This document shows positions 41,317-51,600 of a stretch of 64,000 bases of DNA, piece by piece (within the stretch, counting starts at the first letter, position 1; every line of letters starts with the position of its first letter). The stretch is from NCBI GenBank assembly GCA_030015575.1, contig CM057340.1, positions 749,525,632 to 749,589,631 of the forward strand. Direction: 5' to 3'. The position numbers and the translations under genes are program-made. This stretch comes from Agapanthus africanus (Eukaryota > Streptophyta > Magnoliopsida > Asparagales > Amaryllidaceae). The notes beneath the pieces are model-generated. The model saw only the letters and a list, made by a program, of their open reading frames with translations. It did not search any database and had not been told where the DNA came from.

Positions 41317-42948
41317 TCTCCACCTATAGAGGTTGAACCGTCACCATTCCTTCTTCCTAATCATTCACATTGATCCTCATTCTTTCTTTTCTCTAATTTC
41401 AAACCCTTTCCAGACCACCTCTTATCCCTTCCCCACTTTTTCTTGACTCGATACAACACATTCTTCCACCAACCTATACGATATACTGATAAAATCTTTG
41501 AATGGTTGGTGTTAACTTTTGGTCTTTGTAAAGTCTTACTTTGACCAAATAACTCACCCCCTCTTAAAATGCTTCGTAATGTCTAACTCATGTTTGAGGG
41601 GGGGGGGTATATTTTTGGCTCTTGAACATAACTTTTGTTCTCAAATTTATGAGCCAAAAATAAGTTTGGGGGAGGATTTTCACTTTCATATATTCGTGCC
41701 CTTATTAATAATGTCCTCCCAAGCTTACAGGTTTTTGTGATCCAGCAGATAGCAACAGTGAAGACACTGTTGAAAACAAGTTTGGGGGAGGTTTGTGCTT
41801 ATTTACACATCAATTTGCATCATACTTTGCATAAGCACAACATTTTCAAAAATTTTAAAAAAAAATTCTTTTATAACAAAAGAGTAGAAAGTGAAAAATT
41901 ACATCCAAAAGATAGGAATAGTTTAAGAAAACCAAGAAAATTAGAAGTTTTCTTAAACGAACTGGTAATAAGTAGTTATGAGCCGTTGTCCCAAGGGTTA
42001 GTAAGAAGAAGGAAGTCACTAATCTGAGGATAAAAATAAGTCTGAAAAATAGTTTCTATTTTGGAGGCCAAACATTTCAATGTTGATACCCTACTATTTG
42101 CACTTACACACGTCTTGAAACTCGGGATAGTAGAGGATACCTTGAAATGCTCTTGTCTAAAAGCCAAAGTATGAAGGAAATAAAAAAAAATGAAGAAAAT
42201 ATAAAAATGGTGAAAAGAAAAATGAACACTGGTTCTGTTATCGCCAAGGCAGCAATAAAAAAATATAGCGAGGGTGCCTCTTCACCTAGTGCCCTAAGGC
42301 CAACTGGTCTGGAAGTCACTGCTAAGCCTTAGGTGGTGTAAGACGAGGAAAATACTATCACCTAATCAGCAAGCACATAAGTAATCGGTCGGTTAGTACC
42401 TCAAGAAGTATTAACGGTCGCATGAAAATGTGTGAGCAAATCCATAAATATTCATCAAGTTAAAAAGTACTGAGGTAGATGGACAAGAGTATGATAGCTT
42501 GAATTGAATTCTCCGAGTGTAGGGATGTCCATTACACACACGTAGGGTTATATGATTGATGTTTGGATGAAAGGTAGGAATGAAGAATAAAGAAGATGTT
42601 TTATTGAGGGATAATGTGATTTCTAACATTTTTTCATGACTATTAAGATAGGGCTCATGACAACTGAAAAACTAGTGTAATTGGAAACTCTTATTTTCAA
42701 AGTCTTTCTTTTATGGTTTTTATCTTTATATGTAAATTTCACCATCTCTCTTTTGTTAAAGGATTTTGTGGGTGTAATCCGCGGAAAACCCTCAGGAGAC
42801 AATACTCCTCCTACTAGGGACACCTAGAGGTTTAACGGCTTGTTGCACGTGCTCAGTGCAATCGTGTTTGCCTACGAAAGTGTGCTTAGTTTTCTCCTTT
42901 CCTTTTTCTCCTTCTCTTGAATAAACTAGTTTGCTCGGGACGATCAAA
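41317..42948 (+). other. 3' noncoding region of B
   Basis: Collinear with 2500-3798 of element A from about 41640, including PPT-like tracts near 41662 and 41780 and the block around 41970-42330. A run of ten Gs lies near 41598. No coding evidence. Confidence 0.75.
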
Positions 42949-42951
42949 GAT

Positions 42952-42966
42952 AAGTTTGGGGGTATT
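42952..42966 (+). promoter_or_regulatory. Polypurine tract of B
   Basis: AAGTTTGGGGGTATT directly before the 3' LTR, identical to that of A. Confidence 0.8.
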
Positions 42967-44402
42967 TGTTCAGTTGATTAAACTGCACATTTATTATTAC
43001 ATTTTTCCTACTATTTCCATATTAAAAATGGTCTTTATTATAATATATCATACATATGAGGGTTTATTTGTAAAAATACTATTTTCCATGTGTTGATATA
43101 TTATAATTAGCATTTGGTAGGAAAATGTATATAATATTATTGACCTAATCCTAGAAGAACTAAGTCTACTAAATATTATTTGTTGAGTTGTTGTGCAGAA
43201 TTTTCAGGTCTAAAATCAAGAAAATCAAGTTGTTAAAGCTAACCTGCCGAATTAAGAAATCAAAATTAAGAAATCAATTCTGGCAGAAGAAAAGAAAAGA
43301 TTTCCAAATTCTGAAGGTTCCAAGGATCGCCACATGTCACAACGAGCCAGCCCCAGAAGTTTGATTAACGGAGCTGATCATCAGGCCGCGGATCCGCGGC
43401 ATGAGCCCCTTGATGCCGCGGATCCGCCGCGTAGTTGAAGAGTTAGGGGCTGGAAATTTTTAGGTTGGATCATAACTGGTATTCCCCAATTTAGGCATCT
43501 AAATTTCTGGCTTTTGGAGTATAAATAAGGACCGAGACCCTCTTGGAAAATCATCAAGCCGAAGAGATCACGAAGTCCCAGACGCTCACGCATCCTGGCT
43601 GATCATCAACTGTTCGTCTACCTCCTTAGGAAAGATCGAGAAGCAACTAGTTTTGTAATCATTTTCTACGGAATAAAGTGTAGATTGTTCAAGTTGATTA
43701 ATAAAGGTAGTTATTTTATTTAATTCTTTTGCATTTTACATTATGTTTTCCCTCTCTGTCTTTTCATCTTCTTCTCCCAACATGCGCGAGTAATTCTCCA
43801 CTTGTTAGGGTTCGTAGGATTAGGGTAGGCTAATGGATGATGAACATCTCTAAACTCTTTTTAAGTCCTATAAAATTTATAAATTTTATCAAAAGAATCA
43901 TTAACATCCTAATCGGGCGCGCTAACAATTCTTTGCTAGTTCCGACCGCGATTAGAGATTAGGTTAATGATTGTTTTGGTAAAGGCTAGATATGAACGGA
44001 GTTCCGTGTCGAGATAAGGGTTACGATTGGGATTCCTTTCCCTCCAGAAACCCTAATCTACACGCATCACCGTCGTTCTAGTTTTAAATCTATTAAAGGA
44101 TAAAAAGGGTAACTTTTAATTAATCGTCCATAACTATTAAATCCTAACGAACCCTACAAGCCCTCTTATTATATTATCTACATCCCTAAAATAATCTAGA
44201 TCTATATTTTTGCATTCTTGCTTAACGTAGATCTAGAAACTTTTCACAAAACTTTTTATTCCTCCTCTCTTTCTCAACACATCTAAAGTAAGAGTAAAAG
44301 GTTCAACGTTTCCCTGAGGACGACCCATACTCATCTCGGTCTAGCTACGCGCGACACCGTTCTGATTGCGGTTAAACTACAAACACTTTTCGTATTCAAT
44401 CA
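42967..44402 (+). repeat. 3' LTR of B
   Basis: TGTTCAG ... CAATCA, 1436 bp. It holds the perfect palindrome GCCGCGGATCCGCGGC (43385-43400), a related one 27 bp later, and a TATA box (TATAAATAA, 43520-43528) followed by GGACCGAG. Alignment with A's LTR continues to the end. The duplication AGCAG follows at 44403-44407. Confidence 0.9.
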
Positions 44403-44407
44403 AGCAG
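44403..44407 (+). other. Target duplication of B, right copy (AGCAG)
   Basis: Direct repeat of 38486-38490 flanking element B. Confidence 0.93.
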
Positions 44408-47400
44408 CCCCCTCAGCGACTGTCCTCTAAAATTTATAAAGTTTGGCGACGCGTCCAAGAGTCGGTGATTGATCAAGGCTATCCCCGTCGACAGAAGAAG
44501 CTGAAAGTCCAGCAGGAAGAGAACCGTCCTAGCAAGCCACGAAGGACGACAACCACCTGGGTGCCCGCTGCAACGGCCCATTCAACTTCAACTGCTCAAA
44601 AGAAAAGGAGGCCGGAGAAAGCCCCTGTGGTTGCGGCAGACCGCGAAGGCATTAAGCCCAAACGCCCCAAGTCTGGGGGCATGATGGTACATAATGTCTA
44701 CATGGCTTCCGGAAAAGAAGAAAGCCGCACTTCGACGGGCCACCGACCGCTCACCCGATCAATAACAAGGGCTCAGGAACAACAACAGCAAAAGCTTCAA
44801 GAGATGCTGACTGCAATGGCCGCACTTACCGGGCCAAGAGATAGCCCGGAGGCGTCATCGGAACAACGTCACGAACACGAGACTGATGCTGAATTCCTTC
44901 GAAGAATGCTCGAAAAGAAGGACAAGGAGGCTGCGGAACAAGCGGCCAATATAAAGCGAATAGCACTTCTCTTCCAAGATATGGTCGGGATGATGTTACA
45001 GCCGGAACCTCCAACTGAAGACCCTCCGATCATTATTGAAGACGACAGAGGGGAGACATCGAACCCTCATCCGACTCTTTCAGCAGCCAAGGAGGAAACC
45101 ATCTCAAAAGACACGCTTGATGATTACATCGCTTAGCAGATACGAGTTCATCAGGCGAATGAAGCGGCTGGACAAATTGTTAAAACTGGACGACCCTATC
45201 CGGGTTGGTACGACGAAATAAAGTACCCGCCGGGATACACGATCCCCAAATTCCACGTATACAAGGGGACGGGAAATCCTCATCAGCATGCCGCTCAATT
45301 CAGAGCCTTATGCGGCAACACTGGAGGTGACGATAAGCTACTGCTCCGCCAGTTTGTTGGCAGTTTGTCGGAGACGGCATTTGAGTGGTATTCCGAACTC
45401 CCAAATGAATTTGTCAAGACATTCGCAGAGATGGAGTTGCTATTCACCCAGCGTTTCGTAAGCGCTAGCGAACGCACCCCAATCACGGCATTGATCAATG
45501 CCAGGGTGAAGCCTGGAGAAACTTGGGTCCAGTATGCGATACGGTGGCGTAATCTGTGGTCGAAGTGCGAACAGCGCATCGAAGAAGCACCAGCGGTGGG
45601 CATGTTCGTAGGAACCTTCGACCCTCAGGCGACCATTTCTCAATCCACGATGTTCTTCAAGCCGACCACTTTCCAGGCTGGCCCAAATGGACCAGATGGG
45701 CCATAGGCCTTCCTCTTCCAAGACAGAGCCTTGGAATGAAAAGGGCAAAGGGAAAGCAACCTTCATTGCCAATACTCAACAACGGCCGAGCAACTTAAAG
45801 TCGGTTGTTCGCCAAAACAGCGTGCGTCCACTCCCATCCCTCGAGAAGAGACTGGGACGTCCTTACTTGTTTCCCCAGGATAAAACAAGGAAACTGTTCG
45901 AGCTGGCAGTTCGCAACAAACTCATCAATCTGCCGGATCCAAAACGTCCGTTGCATCCAGGCGATGTCAACAATCCTAATTACTGCCCTTACCACCAAGC
46001 AGTAAACCAACCAATCGAAGATTGTTTCATCTTCAAAGGCTGGATGGAGGACCAATACCAACAAGGCAAGTTCACATTATCCGAAAATTGGAAGGTGAAT
46101 CCACCACAACCTCACGCCTCTAAAATGGTGGACATGCCCGGGGCATCGTGCTAATTCATAAGGGAAGCCCCACGGGAGGACGTTCTTTCAGCCAAGACGA
46201 AAAGAATGCTGAAGGATCTCCAAACATACCCGGCGATCAGGTGGAAAAATCCACTGGAACCCGAGATCATCGAGGGGATGCTGAAACCGTGCCCAACTCC
46301 AAAAACGGGTGTTGATGTTCAGAGCGCTCACATCCAGCCGTCAAAGTCTTCGAAGAAGAAGAAGAAGACCAAAAAGCCCGTGCAGCTTGGTGACAAGCGC
46401 ACCGACCTGCAAAAATAAATTGACGCGTTGGAAGAATATAATTAGAAGGCACGGACCCCAGTCACACTCCAAGAATTTCTCACCCACGTCCTTATGGACA
46501 AAGATGATGACAATGGAGAAGACTCGTCGGATGAGTCTGAGGATTATGTGGCAAGCTGTCATGTGATCTCTCACTCGTTAATAAACGGTGAAGAAACTTT
46601 GGATGTAGAAAAACCAGGGGCAAATCCTAAGCCAGAACTTCTAGGACCATCAGACGAAATGATTGATGCATTCCTGAACGAAGCCCGTCTTAAAAGCAAA
46701 GCTGATCGAGAGCGCGAGATAGCCATATTCGAGAAAGCCAAACGCCGGCGACTAGATGAAAGGGTCGAAACACTCCCACCGGATCAAAGTACATCCGACG
46801 CATATGAAAGCAGGATCAAGACAAGGAAACGATTCGCCAAAGCCATATCGATGGGGATGAAGCTGCCCTCTTTCAGAGAAAATTCTCCTGGCGGTATACA
46901 TTTTGATGAAGCGGACGTACATCCTAATTTCTGCTTATATCATCAGAAGATCGCACATCCTACTGAAGACTACAACTCCTTTAAGTGTTGGTGGCAAGGG
47001 TATGTCGCTCACAGGCAACACTTCAACAGGACAAAGCGTGAAGCTCGTAGACAGCGGAAAAATGCGACAGATGAGCGTAAAAGAATTGCCGGCAATTGTC
47101 ATAGGGTTGATCCCGAGGGATCGCGAGTTCTCACCTTCGGGAGAGACTCCGACGAAAAAGTAGCCCACGGTCCTCTCTTCAAGGAATCCATCTCTGAAAC
47201 GAAAGAATTGAGGAGTTGCGAGAACATTCAGCCGTGCAATCGCACGCTACCCAGAAAGAATCTCGGACCCGCAAACAAGGGATCGAAGAAAAAGGATAAA
47301 GGGAAGGGAAGAACGGCCTTCGTCACCAACGCTCAACAACAATCGAGTGGCCCTAGACCGGTTGTTCGCCAAAGCAACAAGCGGCAACCCCTCTATGAGA

Positions 47401-47747
47401 AGTTGAAACGTCCTTACTCATTTCCTCGGGATGAAACAAGAAGACTGTTCGAACTAGCAGTGCACAACAGGCTTATCACTCTACCGGAGCCGAAACACCA
47501 GCTACAACTGAATGATGTCAACAATTCTAATTACTGCTCTTACCACCAAGTACTGGGCCATCCGATCGATAACCGCTACGTCTTCAAAAACTGGGTTGAA
47601 GACCAGTACCAACAGGGCAAGTTCGTGCTGTCCAAAAAATGGAAGGTGAACCCACCACAACCACATGCTCCGAAAAGATGGACATGCCGGGGGCATCATG
47701 CTCTTTCATAGAGAAATTCCCATGTAGGGTGTTTTTCGTCACCCCAT
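44408..47747 (+). pseudogene. E gag, remainder, with three knuckle-like modules
   Basis: Continues the gag frame from 38490. Stops: TAG 45134-45136 (Gln codon in D). A 17-nt loss near 45678 shifts frame. From 45687 to about 47710 one frame has three more stops (46152-46154, 46416-46418 and about 46443). The capsid-like core is at about 45240-45660. Modules of the form 'FELAV...LPxP...N-Y/F-C-x-Y-H-x-x-x-x-x-P-x-E-D-C' are at about 45890-46060, 46920-46990 (C lost to Y) and 47450-47600 (C lost). The modules alternate with Lys-rich and acidic linkers as in D2. Protease would follow but F begins at 47748. Confidence 0.85.
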
Positions 47748-47873
47748 TGAGATGGGAATACGCGCGCGCTTGTCAGGCGCATTACATATTCCCCCTGCCT
47801 AAGGTAGGCTGGGGTTTAATGATTGTGGGGATCCGAATCTCCGGCAGCCGCGGACTAAGCTGCCGTTAATTAC

Positions 47874-47894
47874 CCCTCGCTTTAGGAGCGAGGG
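47874..47894. repeat. Hairpin in the F LTR
   Basis: Arms CCCTCGCT and AGCGAGGG, perfect 8-bp stem with loop TTAGG. A second inverted repeat (CGGCAGC/GCTGCCG, 47842-47865) is adjacent, so the R/U5 end would be strongly structured as RNA. Confidence 0.8.
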
Positions 47895-47999
47895 AACCTT
47901 CGATTGACGGGTTAAACTGGTCATGCGAACTCAATGTGCAGTGTTGTGTTTTGAAGGGGTTTTGGATATATCGGGGGCCCCACAGAGTTTTTACGGGGG

Positions 48000-48575
48000 G
48001 AAAAGGCATCCAAAAGATGCGTGGGGCCAGCGCCTTGGGCGTTGTGCGCCTAGGTGCTGTGCGCTCAGGCGCTAGCGTGCCACGTGTCCCTACGTGGGCG
48101 CTCTGCGCTTGAGCGCAGGGCACTGTAGCGTAAGCGCGCCACGTGTCGGCACATGGGCGCTTTGCGCTTCAGCGCCTAACGCTCGAGCGCAAGTGCGCCA
48201 TGTATCGGCACGGGGGCGACTTGCGCTTAAGCGCTGGGCGCTTGAGCGTAAGTACGCCACGTACCGGCACGGGGACGACTTGCGCCAAAGCGCTGTGCGC
48301 TTGAGCGCAAGCGCGCCACGTGTCGACACTGGGGCGACTTGCGCTCGAGCGCCTGCGCTTAAGCGCAAACGCGCCACGTGTCGGCACTGGGGCGACTTGC
48401 GCTCGAGCGCCTGCGCTTGAGCGCAAGCGTGCCACGTGTCGGCATGTGGGCGCTTTGCGCTCGCGCGCAGGGCGCTGTTGTGCAAGTGCGCCACATGTCG
48501 GCACGTGGGCGCTTTGCGCTTGAGCGCTTAAGCGCAAGCACGCCACGTGTCGGCACATGGGCGCTCTGCGCTTGA
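48000..48575. repeat. GC-rich tandem array in the F LTR
   Basis: About nine imperfect units of roughly 60 bp, each with GCGCCACGTGTCGGCAC, GGGCGCTTTGCGC and TTGAGCGCAAG. Similar words occur in the D LTR at 7868-8130 and 8650-8970. Long open frames on both strands come from the repeat and lack coding evidence. Confidence 0.85.
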
Positions 48576-48953
48576 GCGCCGGCGAGGAAAAGTGGATTTT
48601 AGCCTAAAAAGATTCTCGGAAGAGAAATCAGAGTGGAGTTGGACTCCTAAGTGTGTTTTTGGGGTTAATGGAAGGGGTTCTTCTTCTTCCTCCTCTGTTA
48701 GCTGGATCTTGAAGATCAAGAGATGTGAAATCCTAAAATCTCTCCTTTTTGGGATCTAAAAACAGATCCAAGTTCCCCTTTGTGGGTTTGGTGGTGAAAA
48801 ACTATCTTGTTTTTGAAAAGGAAGAGCAAAACTCTTGATTTAATTCAAAAGAAAGAAGAAGGTTTGAGACCTTCAGAAAAGGGAAAGAAATACAAACCCT
48901 AGATTTTTTTTTTGAGAGAATGGGAGAAGTGTTGCTTTATTCATCATCATGTT

Positions 48954-48966
48954 GCCTTTTATAGGC
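48954..48966 (-). promoter_or_regulatory. TATA box of the F LTR inside a palindrome
   Basis: On the minus strand GCCTATAAAAGGC, arms GCCT/AGGC around TATAAAA, about 315 bp after the LTR start. Confidence 0.65.
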
Positions 48967-49280
48967 TTACATATTTGCATATAGCCTCTTGGGCTTTACA
49001 AAATGGCATTTTTCCTATCCCATGGTTCATGTGCCATTTCATTTTTGCACATAAGCCATGGACTTACAAAATATTGGCTTTATGCCCATTTTGTATACAT
49101 TCATGTATAAAAAAATTACTTAATAATTATTTATTACATGATTTTGTCGTTGCCATGGGGAGGCTGGTCGTGGGCTTGACTTGGGCATGGGTCCGCTTGA
49201 TCTGGGCTTGGGCCCACCTAGCTTGGGGGTTGACCTTGACTTTGACTCGGTCAACCGGGGTGTAAATTTTTACCCCAACA

Positions 49281-49294
49281 AATTGCCCCCCATC
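49281..49294 (-). promoter_or_regulatory. Polypurine tract of F
   Basis: Minus-strand GATGGGGGGCAATT abuts the LTR start TGTTGGGG. It resembles the D1 tract GGTGGAGGGGCATT in composition and in the trailing CATT/CAATT. Confidence 0.75.
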
Positions 49295-49439
49295 AATGAA
49301 TGCACACCTCGCATGTGGATCATGTGTATGAAATTGATGGATCTTCTTTTGCGTGGAGGCGACTTGCTTTGGTTCCCGCTTTTTGGGATGCACTGCCCTT
49401 TTTATGACATGGACGGTCGACGCTTGACGCGTCTCCGAG

Positions 49440-50345
49440 ACAGAGTGTCCGTGGTAGACGTTTCCCTAGCCCGGAGTGATTTCGTTGACGTGCCCCCGGC
49501 ACGGAGTGTCGCTGGTCGACGTTTCCGCGAGGCGGAGTATCGGCTGGTTGACGTGTCCCCGAGACGGAGTGTCTGCTTGACGTTTCCCCGAGACGGAGCG
49601 TCGCTGGTCGACGTGTCCCCGGTGCGGAGTGTCTGCTGGTTGACGTATCCCCGAGACGGAGTGTCTCTGTTGGACGTTTCCCCGGCATGGAGTGTCGCTG
49701 ATCGACTTTTCCCCGGCGCGGAGTGTCGCTGGTTGACTTTTCCCCGGCACGGAGTGTCGCTGATCGACTTTTCCCCGGCGCGGAGTGTCGGGTTGACTTT
49801 TCCCCGGCACGGAGTGTCGCTGATCGACTTTTCCCTGGCGTGGAGTATCGCTGGTTGACTTTTCCCCGGCACGGAGTGTCGCTGATCGACTTTTCCCCGG
49901 CGCGGAGTGTCGGGTTGACTTTTCCCCGGCACGGAGTGTCGCTGAACGACTTTTCCCCGGCACGGAGTGTCGGGTTGACTTTTCCCCGGCACGGAGTGTC
50001 GCTGATCGACTTTTTCCCGGCGCGGAGTGTCGCTGGTTGACTTTTCCCCGACACGGAGTGTCGCTGATCGACTTTTCCCGGGTGCGGAGTGTCAGGTTGA
50101 CTTTTCCCCGGCACGGAGTGTCGCTGATCGACTTTTCCCCGGCGCGGAGTGTCGGGTTGACTTTTCCCCAGCACGGAGTGTCGCTGATCGACTTTTCCCC
50201 GGCGCGGAGTGTCGCTGGTTGACTTTTCCCCGGCACGGAGTGTCGCTGATCGACTTTTCCCCGGCGCGGAGTGTCGGGTTGACTTTTCCCCGGCACGGAG
50301 TGTCGCTGATCGAATTTTCCCCGACGCGGAGTGTCGCTTGTTGAC
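49440..50345. repeat. Minisatellite, about 30-bp unit with 60-bp higher order
   Basis: About 30 units of the type TTGACTTTTCCCCGGCACGG and AGTGTCGCTGATCGA. Two variants (GGCACGG and GGCGCGG) alternate so that much of the array has a 60-bp period. The left end (49440-49690) is more diverged. Minus-strand frames of more than 400 codons arise only from the repeats. Confidence 0.9.
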
Positions 50346-50394
50346 GCAGAGGTCGATGTTGGAATTGGTTGGTTTGATTTGTTTGATTTGAGTC

Positions 50395-50720
50395 GACATC
50401 AGCATCGCTACACTGGAATATGGTACCAAGAGCGAATCATCATCCGTCTTTGAGAGGATTTGGGAATTGGGGTTTTTGTTTGGCATCTGCATTGTTGCAC
50501 TGGAATAATACCAGGAGCAACTCATCATTTGCCCCGGGAGGAATTGGGAATTGGTTTTTTTTTTGTTTGGCATCTGCATTGCTGCACTGGAATAATGCCA
50601 GGAGCAACTCATCATTTTCCCCGAGAGGATTTGGGAATTGGTTTTTCTTTTTGTTTGGCATCAGCATCGCTACATTGGAATATGGTACCAGGAGCGAATC
50701 ATCATTTGCATTTGCTTATT
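50395..50720. repeat. About 85-bp repeats in the F spacer
   Basis: Four copies of a phrase with GCATCTGCATTGCTGCACTGG and AATCATCATTTGCC-like ends. Single copies recur near 51235, 51310, 52500 and 52970, and a reverse-complement relative is in D1 at 15882-15930. Confidence 0.75.
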
Positions 50721-50774
50721 GGGGAACGATGGCTTAGGAAACAGGTTTTAGGTCCCTATCACCTAAGACTTTTC

Positions 50775-50960
50775 AATTTTATGGGCCGTAAGGGTCCCAT
50801 AAAAGCATTTTCTCCCTACGAGTCGAAAGGATCTCATAGGTGTATTTACTCCTTAGGAGTCGTGGGGACTCCTAAGGGTGTTGCTCCGTTGTGAGTCGTA
50901 AGGATCTCACGCGGGAATTTTCTCCTCACAAAGTCGAGAGGACTTTACGAGTGCATTTCA
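50775..50960 (-). repeat. Hairpin cassette 1 of F
   Basis: Stems TTATGGG/CCCATAA, CCTTAGGAGT/ACTCCTAAGG (10 bp), GTGAG/CTCAC and CTCACAAAGT/ACTTTACGAG, each with a centre related to TCGTAAGGAT. It is the reverse-complement counterpart of the D1 cassettes, with the same order of stems. Confidence 0.8.
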
Positions 50961-50964
50961 TCTC

Positions 50965-51095
50965 TTTTTTACGAGTGTGCGCCTTTTCGGGTTTTCACAA
51001 ACTCGCCGGCAGTCCTGCTGTTTTTACTCACGGAGCCCTTTCGGGTTTTCATCCGTACCCATTTTGCTTGTGGACATGCCTTTTTTATTTCTATT
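50965..51095 (-). repeat. ACCCGAAAG module of F
   Basis: Reverse complement of the 15050-15275 repeats of D1: GGGTTTTCACAAACTCGCCGG and GGAGCCCTTTCGGGTTTTC phrases. It supports the shared spacer origin. Confidence 0.8.
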
Positions 51096-51424
51096 CTTTT
51101 TTTTTGTGGGAATTTGAATGTGGTCTCACCGGTAGGACTTGGGAGGGACTGGGATTGTTTTACGCCCGTGGATTGTATACGGTTTTGCAGGATGTATGAT
51201 CCAGACCGTAGGGCCAAAAGCATTTTGGGTCTTTGTTGGCGTCTGCATCGCTGCACTGGAATATGGTACCAGGTGCGACTCATCATTCGCCGTTGGGATT
51301 TGGAATTTGGCCGGCATCTGCATCGTTGCACTGGGATATGGTACCAGGAGCGACTCATCATTCGCCACTTAGGAATTGGGGAGCGATAGCTTAGGAGACA
51401 GGTTCAGATCCCTATCGCCTAAGG

Positions 51425-51600
51425 TTTTTCAATTTTATGGGCCGTGAGGGTCCCATAAAAGCATTTTCTCCCTGCGAGTCGTAAGGATCCCGCAGGTGTA
51501 TTTTCTCCTTAGGAGTCGTGAGGACTCCTAAGTGTGTTTTTCCTTTGTGGGTCGTAAGGATCCCACAAAGGTTTGTTGTCCTCATGTATCGTGAGGACAC
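51425..51600 (-). repeat. Hairpin cassette 2 of F
   Basis: Five stems: TTTTATGGG/CCCATAAAA, CCTGCG/CGCAGG, CTTAGGAGT/ACTCCTAAG, CCTTTGTGGG/CCCACAAAGG (51542-51551 with 51562-51571, perfect 10 bp), CTCATGT/ACATGAG. Centres are CCGTGAGGG, TCGTAAGGAT, CGTGAGG, TCGTAAGGAT and ATCGTGAGGAC. Confidence 0.85.

Larger units (their letters stand above)
38491..44402 (+). mobile_element. Element B: pol-less Athila-related retrotransposon
   Basis: 5912 bp with LTRs, primer-binding site, one long coding frame, conserved Athila-type 3' noncoding region, polypurine tract and a 5-bp target duplication. Its LTR ends, its PPT and 1.3 kb of 3' noncoding sequence match element A, but there is no protease, RT, RNase H or integrase. 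It is thus a non-autonomous partner of the A family, in the manner of LARD or TR-GAG derivatives, inserted into E gag. Confidence 0.88.
34381..47747 (+). mobile_element. Element E: second Tat-type family, 5' part, split by B
   Basis: LTR 34381-37534, primer-binding site 37540-37558, gag from 37684 interrupted at 38490 by element B and resuming at 44408. Sequence runs to about 47747, where element F (opposite strand) begins. RT, RNase H, integrase and the 3' LTR are not in the window. Gag is close to D gag, but the LTR is shared with D only over its last 750 bp or so. Confidence 0.85.
47748..49280 (-). repeat. 3' LTR of F
   Basis: On the minus strand starts TGTTGGGGTAAAAATTTACA right after the polypurine tract and is taken to end TTCCCATCTCA at 47748, 1533 bp. 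Features in reading order: TATA in a palindrome (48966-48954), short inverted repeats, GC-rich CACGTG array (48570-48000), hairpin (47894-47874). The start is well supported; the end is set by the CA dinucleotide and by loss of similarity to E gag near 47745, so it may be off by several bases. Confidence 0.65.

Noticed and set aside
47748-47894. Helitron 3' end (hairpin near a terminus)
   Set aside because: No CTRR end follows the hairpin, and the sequence fits the end of the F LTR better.
48090-48560. Cys/Ala/Arg-rich frames on both strands
   Set aside because: They arise from the GC-rich LTR tandem array; several frames on both strands are open at once.
49320-50615. Minus-strand frame of 431 codons
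   Set aside because: It is a translation of the minisatellite at 49440-50345 and neighbouring repeats, with no domain and no codon signal.
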